From assembly GCF_019966595.1 (NCBI RefSeq), contig NZ_JAINFJ010000003.1:527674-591673 (forward strand): a stretch of 64,000 nucleotides of DNA. Reading direction: 5' to 3'. The stretch is from Oricola indica (GTDB lineage Bacteria > Pseudomonadota > Alphaproteobacteria > Rhizobiales > Rhizobiaceae). A program made the position numbers and the translations under genes. Below, piece by piece: positions 1 through 9,149 of this stretch (position 1 is the first letter of the stretch; each line of letters begins with the position of its first letter). Below the pieces are notes generated by a model. The model saw only the letters and a list, made by a program, of their open reading frames with translations, searched no databases and had not been told where the DNA came from.

Positions 1-2
1 AT

Positions 3-368
3 CTAGCTTCCGCGATAGGTGGAGTAGCTCCAGGGTGTGACCAGCAACGGGACATGATAGCCCGAGTTGGTGTCCGATATCCCAAAACGGATCGGAACCA
101 CGTCCAGGAACGGCGTATCGGCCTGTTCCACGCCGCCCTTTTGCCCATAGTAAGCCGCCACTTCGAAATGGATTTCGTAGACCCCGGCCTTCATTTCGTC
201 AGCGCCCAGCAGCAATTCGTCCGTGCGTCCATCCGCATTCGTGACGGCCTGCTTGACTGTTTCGAGATCGCCTGTACCCGACTTCGCCGCATAAAGTGTC
301 AGGCGCATGCCCTGCGCCGGCTTTCCGGTGGCGGTGTCGAGCACATGGGTCGAGAGTTTTCCGGGCAT
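3..368 (-). CDS. uraH: 5-hydroxyisourate hydrolase (transthyretin-like)
   Basis: Hydrolyses 5-hydroxyisourate, the product of urate oxidation, to OHCU, the second step from urate to allantoin. The 121-residue length is normal for the family. The N-terminus [14 protein letters not shown] carries the conserved active-site histidine (His8), and the protein ends in the signature tetrapeptide YRGS, so the gene is complete although it lies at the window edge. It is the last gene seen of the purine operon, one base after uraD. Identification is by family motifs and context; I am confident. Confidence 0.95.
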   Translation of the reverse strand: MPGKLSTHVLDTATGKPAQGMRLTLYAAKSGTGDLETVKQAVTNADGRTDELLLGADEMKAGVYEIHFEVAAYYGQKGGVEQADTPFLDVVPIRFGISDTNSGYHVPLLVTPWSYSTYRGS

Positions 369-369
369 G

Positions 370-882
370 TTATTCCTCGATCAGGTCGTGAAGGCGAAAA
401 GAGCCGATCTGAGCAATCTGCGCCAGCGCTTCGGATTTCTCATCGGGTTGTGAGTTCTCGAGACGGCGCTCGAAGGCGTCGAGTATCGAATGCTTGTCGT
501 GACCTCGCACTGCCAGAATGAACGGGAAACCGAATTTCTGTTTGTAGGCGTCGTTCAGGGTGTGAAATCGGGTAAATTCCTCGCTCGTCAATCGGTCGAG
601 GCCGGCTCCCTTTTGCTCGGACGTCGATTCAGCCGTCAGTTCACCGGCGAGCGCGGCCTTTCCCGCAAGGTCGGGATGCGCGCGAATAAGCGCCAGCTGC
701 GCGTCCTCGTCCGCGTCGTCGACGGCTGAGACCATGGCGGCGTGAAGAGCTTCGATGCTCGCAAAGGGCCGCATGCCCGAAACCGCCTCGGCGACCCATG
801 GCGAATGCTCGAAAATCGCACCGAGCGCGGCGACGAATTCGGAGTCGGAACAGGTGTTTAGCGTGGAAAGCGGAAGGGTCAC
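370..882 (-). CDS. uraD: OHCU decarboxylase
   Basis: Decarboxylates 2-oxo-4-hydroxy-4-carboxy-5-ureidoimidazoline to S-allantoin, acting just after UraH. The family block [15 protein letters not shown] and, further on, [12 protein letters not shown] are present, followed by the usual C-terminal helix ending RLHDLIEE. The open frame runs far upstream, but homology begins at a GTG at 882, preceded by a CGGGAG ribosome-binding site and overlapping the xdhB stop (GTGA); this gives 170 residues, normal for the family. The GTG start is my inference. Confidence 0.93.
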   Translation of the reverse strand: MTLPLSTLNTCSDSEFVAALGAIFEHSPWVAEAVSGMRPFASIEALHAAMVSAVDDADEDAQLALIRAHPDLAGKAALAGELTAESTSEQKGAGLDRLTSEEFTRFHTLNDAYKQKFGFPFILAVRGHDKHSILDAFERRLENSQPDEKSEALAQIAQIGSFRLHDLIEE

Positions 883-3209
883 GAAAGGCTCCCGCTGCGC
901 GCGCGGACATCGTCGATCGCGGCCAGAATATTTTCCGGCGTAGCCGGCGCTATCAATTGCGGCGCCAGGCCGGGTGCCCCGCAGGAGGCGACCGCGTCGC
1001 GGATCGCAAGCCACACCGACACGGCGAGCATCAATGGCGGTTCGCCAACCGCCTTCGAGCGATAAACGGTTTCCTCGGCGTTCGGTGCATTGCCCAGAAG
1101 GTGAACATTGAATTCGCGCGGCACATCGCGGGAACCGGGAATCTTGTAGGTCGACGGCCCGATCGTGCGCAGCCGCCCCTTGCCGTCCCACCACAGTTCC
1201 TCGCATGTGAGCCAGCCCATGCCCTGTATGAAAGCCCCCTCGATCTGGCCGAGATCGATCGCAGGATTGAGCGACGCGCCGCAATCCTGCAGCAGGTCCG
1301 CGCGAAGGCAACGGCTTTCGCCGGTCAGCGTATCGATGGCGACCTCGGCGACGGCGGCGCCATAGGTGTAGTAGAAGAACGGCCGGCCCTTCAGCGTCTT
1401 CGGGTCCCAATGGATCTTCGGCGTCGCATAGTACCCCGCCTCGGAGAGCTGCACTCGGGCCGCCCAGGTCATCTTCGCCAGTTCCCCGAAGGAGACGGAG
1501 CGATTGCCGGCATGCACGCGGCTCTCGCGAAAAACGATCTGCTCGACGGAAACATCGAAATGTTCGGCGGCAACACTGGCCATGCGTCCCCGTATCGCTG
1601 TCGCCGCATTGTAGGCCGCCATGCCGTTCAGGTCCGAACCGGTGGATGCGGCGGTCGCCGACGTATTCGGCACCTTTCCGGTCGTCGTCGCCGTGATCTT
1701 CACCTGGTCGATGTCGATCTGGAAGACTTCCGCCACGACCTGGGCGACCTTCATGAACAGCCCCTGCCCCATCTCGGTACCGCCATGGTTCAGATGCACC
1801 GATCCGTCCTGGTAGACATGGACCAGCGCGCCGGCCTGGTTCAGGGAGGTCAGGTTGAAGGAGATGCCGAACTTGATCGGCACCATCGCCAGGCCGCGAC
1901 GCAGCAACGGGTCTTCGGCATTGTGCGCATCGATTTCCGCACGGCGGCGCTGCCAATCGGAACTCGCCAGCAGCGCTTCTGTCACTTCGATTAGTCGATT
2001 GTGCTCGACCGGCTGACCATAGGGCGTAACCTCGCCCGTTTCCGGACCGTAATAATTGATCGCGCGGACCACGTTCGGATCGAGCTGCAATTCGCGCGCG
2101 ATCGAATCCATGATCGCCTCGATGGCGATGATGCCCTGCGGGCCGCCGAACCCGCGAAATGCCGTATTCGAGACGGTGTTCGTCTTGCAGGCATGGCCGA
2201 CAAAGCGCGCTGCGGGGATGAAATAGGAATTGTCGGAATGGGTCAGTGTGCGCGTGATAACCGGGCCCGTCAGGTCCGGTGTGTTGCCGGCGCGCGCAAG
2301 ATACTCAATATCGAGACCGCGAATGCGTCCGTTCGCATCAACCCCGGCCTTCCATGTCGCCACCATGTCGTGGCGCTTGCCGGTGGCCGTCATGTCCGTC
2401 GAGCGCTTGAGGCGCAGCTTCACCGGCTTTCCGGTCTGTCGAGCCAGCAAGGCGGCGGCCGCTGCAATAATCGTCGGCTGACTCTCCTTGCCGCCGAAGC
2501 CGCCGCCCATGCGGCGTGTGAACACATCGACGGAGTTCGCCAGTCCGCCCAGCACATGGGCGACGTGATGCTGCACCTCCGTGGGATGCTGGGTGGATGA
2601 ATGGACCACCATGTCGCCGTCCTCGCCGGGAATGGCGTAGGCAATATGGGTTTCCAGGTAGAAATGGTCCTGGCCGCCGATATCCAGCCGGCCCTCGACG
2701 ATCTTTTCGGCAGAAGCAAGGGCCGCGTCGACATCGCCTTCAAGCACCTTTTGCGGCGGCATCACGTAGGAACCGGCCTTGTGCGCGGCTTCGACATCGA
2801 GCGCAGGTTCCAGTTCATCGATATCAAGCCCGACCGCACGCGCGGCCTTCACGGCCTGTTCGAATGTCTCGGCCGCGATCGCGCCGATCGGCTGACCGAG
2901 ATAGTCGACGATCTCTTCCGCGAAAAGCGGCTCTCCGTGAAGGATCGGGCCGATGTCATTGTGACCCGGAATGTCCGCCGCCGCGACAAAGCCCTTCACA
3001 CCCGGCAGGGCCAGCGCCTTTGCCGGATCAATGGCGTTCAACCTGCCATGCGCGACCGGCGAGATGACCAGCGCCGCATGCAGTGTGCCGGGCATTTCGG
3101 TCATATCGTCGATATAGGCCGCATCGCCCGAAACATGTTTGACCGCGCTGTCGTGGGCCAGGCCATGGCCGACAACGCTTCGCTGAATCGTTTCGATCTC
3201 GATCGTCAT
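879..3209 (-). CDS. xdhB: Xanthine dehydrogenase, molybdopterin-binding subunit
   Basis: Large molybdenum subunit that oxidises hypoxanthine and xanthine to urate. 776 residues, the usual length for bacterial XdhB. Visible family motifs are GGGFGGKES (molybdopterin contact), the GFGGPQG loop, and KAVGEPPLML near the C-terminus, where the Glu is the catalytic base of the xanthine oxidase family. Its start overlaps the xdhA stop by 4 bases and its stop overlaps uraD by 4 bases, so the subunits are probably translationally coupled. Assembly needs XdhC for cofactor insertion; that gene is not in this window and may lie before position 1. Confidence 0.95.
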   Translation of the reverse strand: MTIEIETIQRSVVGHGLAHDSAVKHVSGDAAYIDDMTEMPGTLHAALVISPVAHGRLNAIDPAKALALPGVKGFVAAADIPGHNDIGPILHGEPLFAEEIVDYLGQPIGAIAAETFEQAVKAARAVGLDIDELEPALDVEAAHKAGSYVMPPQKVLEGDVDAALASAEKIVEGRLDIGGQDHFYLETHIAYAIPGEDGDMVVHSSTQHPTEVQHHVAHVLGGLANSVDVFTRRMGGGFGGKESQPTIIAAAAALLARQTGKPVKLRLKRSTDMTATGKRHDMVATWKAGVDANGRIRGLDIEYLARAGNTPDLTGPVITRTLTHSDNSYFIPAARFVGHACKTNTVSNTAFRGFGGPQGIIAIEAIMDSIARELQLDPNVVRAINYYGPETGEVTPYGQPVEHNRLIEVTEALLASSDWQRRRAEIDAHNAEDPLLRRGLAMVPIKFGISFNLTSLNQAGALVHVYQDGSVHLNHGGTEMGQGLFMKVAQVVAEVFQIDIDQVKITATTTGKVPNTSATAASTGSDLNGMAAYNAATAIRGRMASVAAEHFDVSVEQIVFRESRVHAGNRSVSFGELAKMTWAARVQLSEAGYYATPKIHWDPKTLKGRPFFYYTYGAAVAEVAIDTLTGESRCLRADLLQDCGASLNPAIDLGQIEGAFIQGMGWLTCEELWWDGKGRLRTIGPSTYKIPGSRDVPREFNVHLLGNAPNAEETVYRSKAVGEPPLMLAVSVWLAIRDAVASCGAPGLAPQLIAPATPENILAAIDDVRARSGSLS

Positions 3210-4621
3210 AGCGCCATTACCTCCACCGTCTCGCCCGCGAGGTCACGGGCAAAGCGCTGCAGCAACGATGCCGCGCTGCGCGAGCGATAGGCCGCACTGC
3301 CGCGCCAGTCCGACAGCGGATCGAAATCCTCCGAAAGGGCCTGGCCCGCCTCGGTCGCCGAACCTGATTCAAGGGACGTGCCCAACAGCTTGTTTTCAGA
3401 CGCTTTTGCGCGCTTCGGAATCGCGGCCATTCCGCCGAAAGCCAAGCGGCACGCGGCGACTTTTCCGTCGTCCATCGAGACCCAGAAAGCGCCACAGACG
3501 GTCGAAATGTCCTGATCGTAGCGTTTCGACAATTTATAGACACGGAACGCTTCGCCGTCCTTCGGACGCGGCAAAGTCACGGCGGCAATCACCTCGTCGT
3601 CTGCGAGTTCGGTCTTGCGGTAATCGAGGAAGAAATCCTCCAGCGGCAGCGTTCGCGCGCCACGCGCCTTCGAGGCGAGCGTGATCGATGCGCCAAGCGC
3701 GATCAGTGCGGGCGGACCATCGCCGATGGGACTGGCGGTCCCTATGTTGCCGCCGACCGTTCCCATCGCGCGGATCTGGGTCGAGCCGAACCGGCGGATC
3801 AGGACTGCAAGGCTCGGATAGTCCGCGCCGACTGCCTGAAGGATTTCATCCCAGGTTACGGCCGCGCCAAAGGTCCAGGCGTCCGAGCCTGTCTCGATCA
3901 TGCGCAGTTCACGAACGTGACGTGTGGAGATGATCCGGTCCCAATCGGAATGATAATCGGCGCGCGCGACACCGAGGTCGGTTCCGCCCGCAAGGATGAC
4001 TGCATCGTGATATTGCGCGCGAAGGTCGGTGAATTCATCCAGTGTTGCGGGCTGATGCAGGACCGATCCGCCGAACTCGATTTCCGGCTGACAACCGGGC
4101 AGCTCCGGTGCGGCCTGCTCCGGCCTGTCCGCTTTCGCCGCCGTTTTCGCCGCCTCGACGATCGGCCGGTAGCCGGTACAGCGGCACAGATTTCCCGCAA
4201 GCGTGTCGTGAATGACCTCCTCGTCCGGATCGGATGTCTTTTCGAGCAACCCGGTCAGCGCCATGACGATGCCCGGCGTGCAAAACCCGCATTGCGACGA
4301 TCCGTTCGACGCCATCGCCTCCTGGACGGGGGTCAGAACATTGTCGGTCTTCAATCCTTCCACGGTCGTCAGTTCCGCGCCGTCGAGCTGGGCCGCAGTC
4401 ATGATGCAGGCATTGGCGGCCATGCGAGGTCCATCGCCACGCCGCAGAAGCACGGTGCAGGCCCCGCAATCGCCTTCTGCACAGCCCTCTTTCGTGCCCT
4501 TCAGACCGAGATGATTGCGGATCGCGTCGAGTGCCGTTGTGTCCGGCCGGACCGGCAGATCGACCGGACTGCCGTTGAGCACGAACCGAATTGAACCGGA
4601 TGATTGCGGAGAGGTTGTCAT
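3206..4621 (-). CDS. xdhA: Xanthine dehydrogenase, FeS/FAD subunit
   Basis: Small subunit that passes electrons from the molybdenum centre through two [2Fe-2S] clusters to FAD and NAD. Plant-type cluster cysteines lie at residues 47, 52 and 55 (GCAEGDCGACTVLL); the second cluster uses CGFCTPG (111, 114) and CRCTG (146, 148). The FAD domain follows, with GGTDLGV and TVGGNIGTASPIGD. 471 residues fits the bacterial fused FeS-FAD form. It follows allA after an 18-base gap and overlaps xdhB by 4 bases. Confidence 0.95.
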   Translation of the reverse strand: MTTSPQSSGSIRFVLNGSPVDLPVRPDTTALDAIRNHLGLKGTKEGCAEGDCGACTVLLRRGDGPRMAANACIMTAAQLDGAELTTVEGLKTDNVLTPVQEAMASNGSSQCGFCTPGIVMALTGLLEKTSDPDEEVIHDTLAGNLCRCTGYRPIVEAAKTAAKADRPEQAAPELPGCQPEIEFGGSVLHQPATLDEFTDLRAQYHDAVILAGGTDLGVARADYHSDWDRIISTRHVRELRMIETGSDAWTFGAAVTWDEILQAVGADYPSLAVLIRRFGSTQIRAMGTVGGNIGTASPIGDGPPALIALGASITLASKARGARTLPLEDFFLDYRKTELADDEVIAAVTLPRPKDGEAFRVYKLSKRYDQDISTVCGAFWVSMDDGKVAACRLAFGGMAAIPKRAKASENKLLGTSLESGSATEAGQALSEDFDPLSDWRGSAAYRSRSAASLLQRFARDLAGETVEVMAL

Positions 4622-4639
4622 GATCGGAAACCCTGCCCG

Positions 4640-5146
4640 TCAGCTTGCAATTGCGTCAATGCGGTAATGCGCGTTGCCATAGACCCGCTCCTCGAGATTG
4701 TCGCCCGGTCCATCGCGGTCGACGACGATGAAATCGCTGACCGCCTCAAGGGAAAGCAGCGGATGATGCCAGGTATTCCTGGCGTAGTTCACGCCGGTTC
4801 CGGGCGGGCACAGAAACGCAACCGGCTCGCCCGGCAACCCGTCCGCGTCCGGCGCGACAACGGCGAGAAACGGCCGTTGCGACAGGGGGAAGAACAGCTG
4901 GCTTCCCAGCGGGTGACGTTCCATCATCGAAATCGTGATCGGCAGGGAGAATGGCTGACCGCGAAACAGGCTTACGATCGCACTTCCGCCGCCGTCGGAA
5001 ACATCGATTGTCGCCAGATCGTGAAACCGCTCCGTCGAGCCCTGATTGATCATCCGCAGTTCCGCGCCTTCGGTTTCGACAACATCGCCGAAATGAGCGA
5101 AAGCTTCCTTCGACAGCGCGCGAACGGGAAGCGGTACGATTCTCAT
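4640..5146 (-). CDS. allA: Ureidoglycolate lyase (AllA family)
   Basis: Converts ureidoglycolate to glyoxylate and urea, the end of the allantoin branch. The family pattern is seen in NYARNTWHHPLLSLE followed by DFIVVDRDG and a C-terminal NLEE. The start was set at the ATG at 5146 (MRIVPLPV), giving 168 residues, because it overlaps the puuE stop by 4 bases and homologues begin there; the longer upstream frame is the shadow of puuE. Enzymes that would turn allantoate into ureidoglycolate are not in the window. Confidence 0.92.
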   Translation of the reverse strand: MRIVPLPVRALSKEAFAHFGDVVETEGAELRMINQGSTERFHDLATIDVSDGGGSAIVSLFRGQPFSLPITISMMERHPLGSQLFFPLSQRPFLAVVAPDADGLPGEPVAFLCPPGTGVNYARNTWHHPLLSLEAVSDFIVVDRDGPGDNLEERVYGNAHYRIDAIAS

Positions 5147-6072
5147 GCGGTCTCCGACTTCGGGGGGTGAACGTCCTGCCAATGGCGCGCGATCTCGATA
5201 CGCTTCGCCACCCAGACATCCTCGTGCGCTTTGACGTAGTCCAGAAAACGCGCAAGGGCCGCGGCCCGCCCCGGTCGGCCAACGAGACGGCAATGCAGGC
5301 CGACGGACATCATCTTCGGCGCGCCCGCGCGTCCTTCCGCCAGCAGGACATCGAAACTGTCCTTCAGATAGGCGAAGAACTGATCTCCGGAATTGAAGCC
5401 CTGCGGGGTCGCGAAGCGCATATCGTTTGCGTCGAGCGTGTAGGGCACGATCAGATGCGGTCCATTCGGTCCGTCAACGTAATAGGGCAGTTCGTCGGCA
5501 TAGGAATCGGCCGAATAAACGAACCCGCCCTCCTCCATGACGATCTTCAGCGTGTTGTCGGACGGCTTGCCCTGGTAGATGCCGAGCGGTCTCTCACCGG
5601 TGATTTCCGTATGCAGCCGCACGGCCTCCAGAATGTGGGCGCGCTCGGTCTCTTCGTCGAAATCCTTGTATTCCAGCCATCGCAGGCCGTGGCTGGCGAT
5701 TTCCCAGCCCGCTTCCTTCATCGCCGCCACGGCTTCCGGATTGCGGGCCATCGCGACCGTCACACCGTACACCGTGACCGGCATGTCGCGCTCCGTGAAC
5801 AAGCGCCACAAACGCCAGAAGCCGGCCCGCGACCCGTACTCGTAAAGCGATTCCATGTTGAGGTTGCGCTGACCGGGCCATGCATCCGCGCCGACGATCT
5901 CGGAGAGGAGCTTCTCGGAAGCCGGGTCGCCGTCGAGAATGGTGCTTTCGGCGCCTTCCTCGTAATTGACCACGAATTGCACCGCCAGTTTCGCACCGCC
6001 GGGCCACTTGGGATCGGGTGGAGTCCGACCGTAACCGGTCAAATCCCTCGGATAATCGTTTTTTGAATACAT
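5143..6072 (-). CDS. puuE: Allantoinase, polysaccharide-deacetylase type
   Basis: Metal-independent allantoinase of the PuuE kind, which opens allantoin to allantoate. It has the polysaccharide-deacetylase (NodB-like) fold: an N-terminal NYEEGAE, then GVTVAMARNPEAVAAMKEAGWEIASHGLRW, where the SHG replaces the metal-binding motif of true deacetylases. 309 residues is typical. It is the first gene of the six-gene purine operon; I see no strong ribosome-binding site before its ATG. Confusion with other NodB-fold enzymes is unlikely given the neighbours. Confidence 0.93.
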   Translation of the reverse strand: MYSKNDYPRDLTGYGRTPPDPKWPGGAKLAVQFVVNYEEGAESTILDGDPASEKLLSEIVGADAWPGQRNLNMESLYEYGSRAGFWRLWRLFTERDMPVTVYGVTVAMARNPEAVAAMKEAGWEIASHGLRWLEYKDFDEETERAHILEAVRLHTEITGERPLGIYQGKPSDNTLKIVMEEGGFVYSADSYADELPYYVDGPNGPHLIVPYTLDANDMRFATPQGFNSGDQFFAYLKDSFDVLLAEGRAGAPKMMSVGLHCRLVGRPGRAAALARFLDYVKAHEDVWVAKRIEIARHWQDVHPPKSETA

Positions 6073-6112
6073 GGTCTAATTTTGAACCCGGAATTGTCTT
6101 GTTCGCAAGCGC

Positions 6113-6141
6113 AAAAAAGCCGCGGACACAGCCGCGGCTTT
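6113..6141 (-). terminator. Rho-independent terminator after bioY
   Basis: On the minus strand, a perfect 10-base-pair stem (AAAGCCGCGG pairing with CCGCGGCTTT, loop of six bases, 6116-6141) runs straight into a run of T. It lies 25 bases past the bioY stop codon and upstream of puuE, so it ends bioY transcription and insulates the purine operon. Confidence 0.85.
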
Positions 6142-6165
6142 CGATTGTGTCGTAAACAGCCGTTC

Positions 6166-6756
6166 TTACTTGCGGCGGAACAGGCTCCACAGCGCCGGAA
6201 CGAGTGCGGCCGCCAACGTTGCCTTGATGATATCGGTGATGATGAACGGGCCGACGCCCCAGGCGATCATCTTTTCCGATCCGAAGAGAATGCCCATCCA
6301 GAGAGCGCCGAGGACGAGAACCACAAGCGTACCGGCCATGTTCGCCGTCCAGAGCTTAACCGGGCTGCGCGACCAGCCCCGATCCGCCGCCCAGCCGGTG
6401 ATTCCGGCGGCAACGACGAAACCGACGAGGTAACCGAAGGTCGGTCCGACAAGGTTCGCGACACCGCCACCATTGGTGAACACAGGCAGGCCCGCGGCGC
6501 CTTCTGCGAGGTAGGCGATCAGCGTGGCGACGGCGAGGTTGCGGCCATAAGCGGCTGCGATGGTGAAAATGGCGAGCGTCTGCAGCGTGACGGGCGTCGG
6601 GTTCGGCCAGAGCGGCACCTTGATCTGGCCGGCGACGGCGATCAACATCGAACCGGCGATCACGAGAAACGCATACATCGCGTAGCGCGTCGCGGTTTCC
6701 GTCGGCAAGGCGCGGGAAACGAGCGATTGGGAAGTGGTGGGAAATGCCATGTCCAT
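6166..6756 (-). CDS. bioY: Biotin transporter BioY
   Basis: Substrate-binding membrane (S) component of an ECF-type biotin uptake system. Five to six hydrophobic segments span the chain, and the family block beginning QIKVPLWPNPTPVTLQTLAI lies near residue 45, with NLVGPTFGYLVGF further on. 196 residues is normal. The ATPase and T component (bioM, bioN) are not adjacent, as in many alphaproteobacteria where BioY works alone or with a shared module. A second ATG six bases downstream (MAFP) could be the true start. I looked for a BioR operator upstream and did not find one. Confidence 0.93.
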   Translation of the reverse strand: MDMAFPTTSQSLVSRALPTETATRYAMYAFLVIAGSMLIAVAGQIKVPLWPNPTPVTLQTLAIFTIAAAYGRNLAVATLIAYLAEGAAGLPVFTNGGGVANLVGPTFGYLVGFVVAAGITGWAADRGWSRSPVKLWTANMAGTLVVLVLGALWMGILFGSEKMIAWGVGPFIITDIIKATLAAALVPALWSLFRRK

Positions 6757-6870
6757 AATCCTGTCTTGGAGCCCCGGACGGGAATGCGGGACCTTCCTTG
6801 CCTATATCGGCGAAGCTGGTAATCAGCAACCCGACCTTATGGCGAGACCGCAAAAAGGACCGCATTATCC

Positions 6871-7782
6871 ATGGCCGAAGACATCGAGTTCGACCGCCAT
6901 TTCGAACCGGCACATGGCAAGGCCGTTCCCGTCGCGGAGAATGTCCTGCGCGTCACGGTCAATAATCCCGGTCCGTTTACCTTCGAGGGGACGAACAGCT
7001 ACGTGATCGGGCGCGACACGCTCGCGGTGATCGACCCAGGCCCGGATGACGAGGCCCATTTGCAGGCCTTGCTTGCCGCGATCGACGGACGGCCGGTCAG
7101 CCATATCTTCGTCAGCCATACCCATGCCGACCACTCGCCGCTCACGCCGCGTTTGAAGGACGCCACGGGCGCGACAGTCATGGCCGAAGGCCCGCATCGG
7201 GCCGCCCGCCCCTTGCATATCGGCGAGGTAAATCCCCTCGACGCCTCCTCCGATACCGCCTTCGAACCGGACTTCCGGTTGGCCGACGGCGAAATCGTCG
7301 ATACCGGCGAATGGGCCGTGGAAGCAATCGCGACGCCGGGGCATACGGCCAATCACATGGCGTTCGCGCTCAATGGCACCGGGATATTGTTCTCCGCGGA
7401 TCACGTCATGGCCTGGGCCACCTCGATCGTCGCGCCACCCGACGGCGCGATGGCGGATTACATAGCCTCGCTCGAACGGCTCCTGCAGCGGGACGACGCG
7501 ATCTATTTGCCCGGCCATGGCGGCCCGGTGACGAAACCGCGCAGCTTCGTCCGCGCGCTGAAAACGCATCGCCGGCTGCGCGAGGCCGCCATCCTCGAGC
7601 GATTGCGCAAGGGCGACCGGACGATCGCCGGGATGGTTCGCGAGATCTATCGTGACACCGATCCGCGGCTGCATCAGGCGGCCGGGCTTTCGGTTCTTGC
7701 GCATCTGGAAGACCTTGTGGCGCGCGGGGCCGTCGAAACCGACGGGCCGCCGGCCATCGAGGGCATCTACCGGCCGAACTAG
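6871..7782 (+). CDS. Metallo-beta-lactamase-fold hydrolase
   Basis: Zinc hydrolase of the MBL superfamily, closest in layout to the LACTB2-like group. The metal-binding motif HTHADHS sits near residue 90, with GHTANHM and PGHGGP further on supplying the other histidines, followed by a C-terminal winged-helix-like tail typical of the group. 303 residues. The substrate cannot be read from the sequence. It is divergent from bioY, and its stop codon shares the palindrome CTAG with the convergent DUF1499 gene. Confidence 0.88.
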   Translation: MAEDIEFDRHFEPAHGKAVPVAENVLRVTVNNPGPFTFEGTNSYVIGRDTLAVIDPGPDDEAHLQALLAAIDGRPVSHIFVSHTHADHSPLTPRLKDATGATVMAEGPHRAARPLHIGEVNPLDASSDTAFEPDFRLADGEIVDTGEWAVEAIATPGHTANHMAFALNGTGILFSADHVMAWATSIVAPPDGAMADYIASLERLLQRDDAIYLPGHGGPVTKPRSFVRALKTHRRLREAAILERLRKGDRTIAGMVREIYRDTDPRLHQAAGLSVLAHLEDLVARGAVETDGPPAIEGIYRPN

Positions 7783-8582
7783 GCTTCGACAATTCCGATG
7801 AGTTGGAAATCGAGCGCTTTCAGGTAGCGGTCGATCAGCCAGGCGTTCCAGCCGAGATCATGGGTTACGAAATCGGTGCGCGCGCGCATGTCGATGAAAC
7901 TCGTGTCGCCCTCGTCGGTGAGCCTCAACACGACCGTGCCGGGTATACCGATGACCGGAATGGAATAGGCGAACTCGAACAGAAGTTCATCATCCGCACC
8001 GATTCGCCCGCGCCGCGAGACCAGCGTCCAGCCGAGATTCCCGCCAACCGCCAGTATCGTTTCCTCGATCGCGTCCGGCGCTGCCTTGAAACGCCGGCCG
8101 GTCAAATTGGGATAGCCGTTTCTCAGTTGCGCGGCGACCTGGGCCGCCGAGCCGCCGGCAGGTGTTCGCAGTTCCTCGGACAGGAGCGGCGGATCGATCA
8201 AATCCGTCGAGACATCGCTCTGTTGCGGGCGCGCGATCCAGGCGAACAGGGCGAGCACGAAGGGTGCGAGCGTCAATGTGACGAGAAAAAGCGCCCAGAT
8301 GGCCTGCTGACCGCCCCTCGTTCCCCGCGTCCAAAGGCTTCGAAACGCCACGCCGACCAGAAACAGCGCAAGCAGCGCGACGAGCGCGACACAGCCGATC
8401 AGGAGAAGGAAGTTCGGCGTATCGACGATTTCCATGTTGTGCGCGATGAGGATCACGATCGCCAGGACCGGCGCAAAGGACGCCAGACGGAGCGACCAGC
8501 CGGCGGCATGCGAGCGTTTTCGCTCCGGCAAAGGGCGAAGTGTAACGGGTTCGTGTCTGCGTCCAGCCTTGAGCATCGCCAT
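7779..8582 (-). CDS. DUF1499 family membrane protein
   Basis: Function unknown. Three hydrophobic segments occupy the N-terminal half, followed by a soluble DUF1499-like domain with FIDMRARTDFVTHDLGWNAWLIDRY, which matches the conserved arginine and aspartate pattern of that family. The start is uncertain: the frame is open to 8717, but the upstream part lacks conserved character, so I chose the ATG at 8582 (another lies at 8576); neither has a clear ribosome-binding site. Its stop overlaps that of the convergent hydrolase within CTAG. Confidence 0.7.
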   Translation of the reverse strand: MAMLKAGRRHEPVTLRPLPERKRSHAAGWSLRLASFAPVLAIVILIAHNMEIVDTPNFLLLIGCVALVALLALFLVGVAFRSLWTRGTRGGQQAIWALFLVTLTLAPFVLALFAWIARPQQSDVSTDLIDPPLLSEELRTPAGGSAAQVAAQLRNGYPNLTGRRFKAAPDAIEETILAVGGNLGWTLVSRRGRIGADDELLFEFAYSIPVIGIPGTVVLRLTDEGDTSFIDMRARTDFVTHDLGWNAWLIDRYLKALDFQLIGIVEA

Positions 8583-8734
8583 GATCAGTCGCGTTAGCGC
8601 GAAAACACGCAATGTGTAAAGCCGATCATAAAAGTGCCCCGGTACCGCCCCGTCCCCGCCCAATTGCGGCCAAACTGGCCTTCGAGAGTCGATCGCGCTG
8701 GTGGGAATGAAAACCACAAATGGGAGACGTGCAT

Positions 8735-9133
8735 ATGCCGTCGGCTGACATGATTGAAACGACGCTCATCGAGCAAACCGGAAACCAGATCGCAAACGGC
8801 GAAAAGGAGTTCGTCGACCTGGAATCGGTTGAACTGGAACTCGCCCTGAACCTGCAGACACTTCAGGAGTTCGGCTTCGAGGAATGTCTCAAGGAAGCCA
8901 GCGAAGCGAGCGGCTTCAAGTTCCTTTTCCAGCTTCCGGTCTTCGACCAGATACCCGGCCAGCGTATCGCCGTGATGAGCACCAAAGACGGCGACAAGCT
9001 GCTCTATGCGGTGCTCGACAACACCGGCAAGGCCATCGAGATCGTTCCACAGGATGCGATGCGCGTCGAAATCCGTGATTTCGCATCGGCATTCATGGAC
9101 GTGTTCGCGCAGCTCGGAAATCTGCAGAGCTAG
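8735..9133 (+). CDS. Small conserved-looking hypothetical protein
   Basis: I do not recognise this 132-residue protein. It is acidic and soluble, with no signal peptide or membrane segment; an N-terminal helical part rich in Glu and Leu precedes a beta-rich part (KFLFQLPVFDQIPGQRIAVM). The ATG at 8735 was preferred to one at 8720 because GGGAGA (8722-8727) sits seven bases before it. It stands alone, divergent from the DUF1499 gene and convergent with ppdK, so context gives no clue. Codon use matches the neighbours. Confidence 0.75.
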   Translation: MPSADMIETTLIEQTGNQIANGEKEFVDLESVELELALNLQTLQEFGFEECLKEASEASGFKFLFQLPVFDQIPGQRIAVMSTKDGDKLLYAVLDNTGKAIEIVPQDAMRVEIRDFASAFMDVFAQLGNLQS

Positions 9134-9149
9134 GCTCTGCACGGCACGG

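Noticed and set aside
883..1956. Upstream part of the long frame that contains uraD
   Set aside because: Only the last 170 codons show OHCU decarboxylase homology; the rest overlaps xdhB in another frame.
6757..6870. Possible BioR operator between bioY and the MBL gene
   Set aside because: No TTATMKATAA-like sequence found; TTATCCAT near 6864 is only a partial match.
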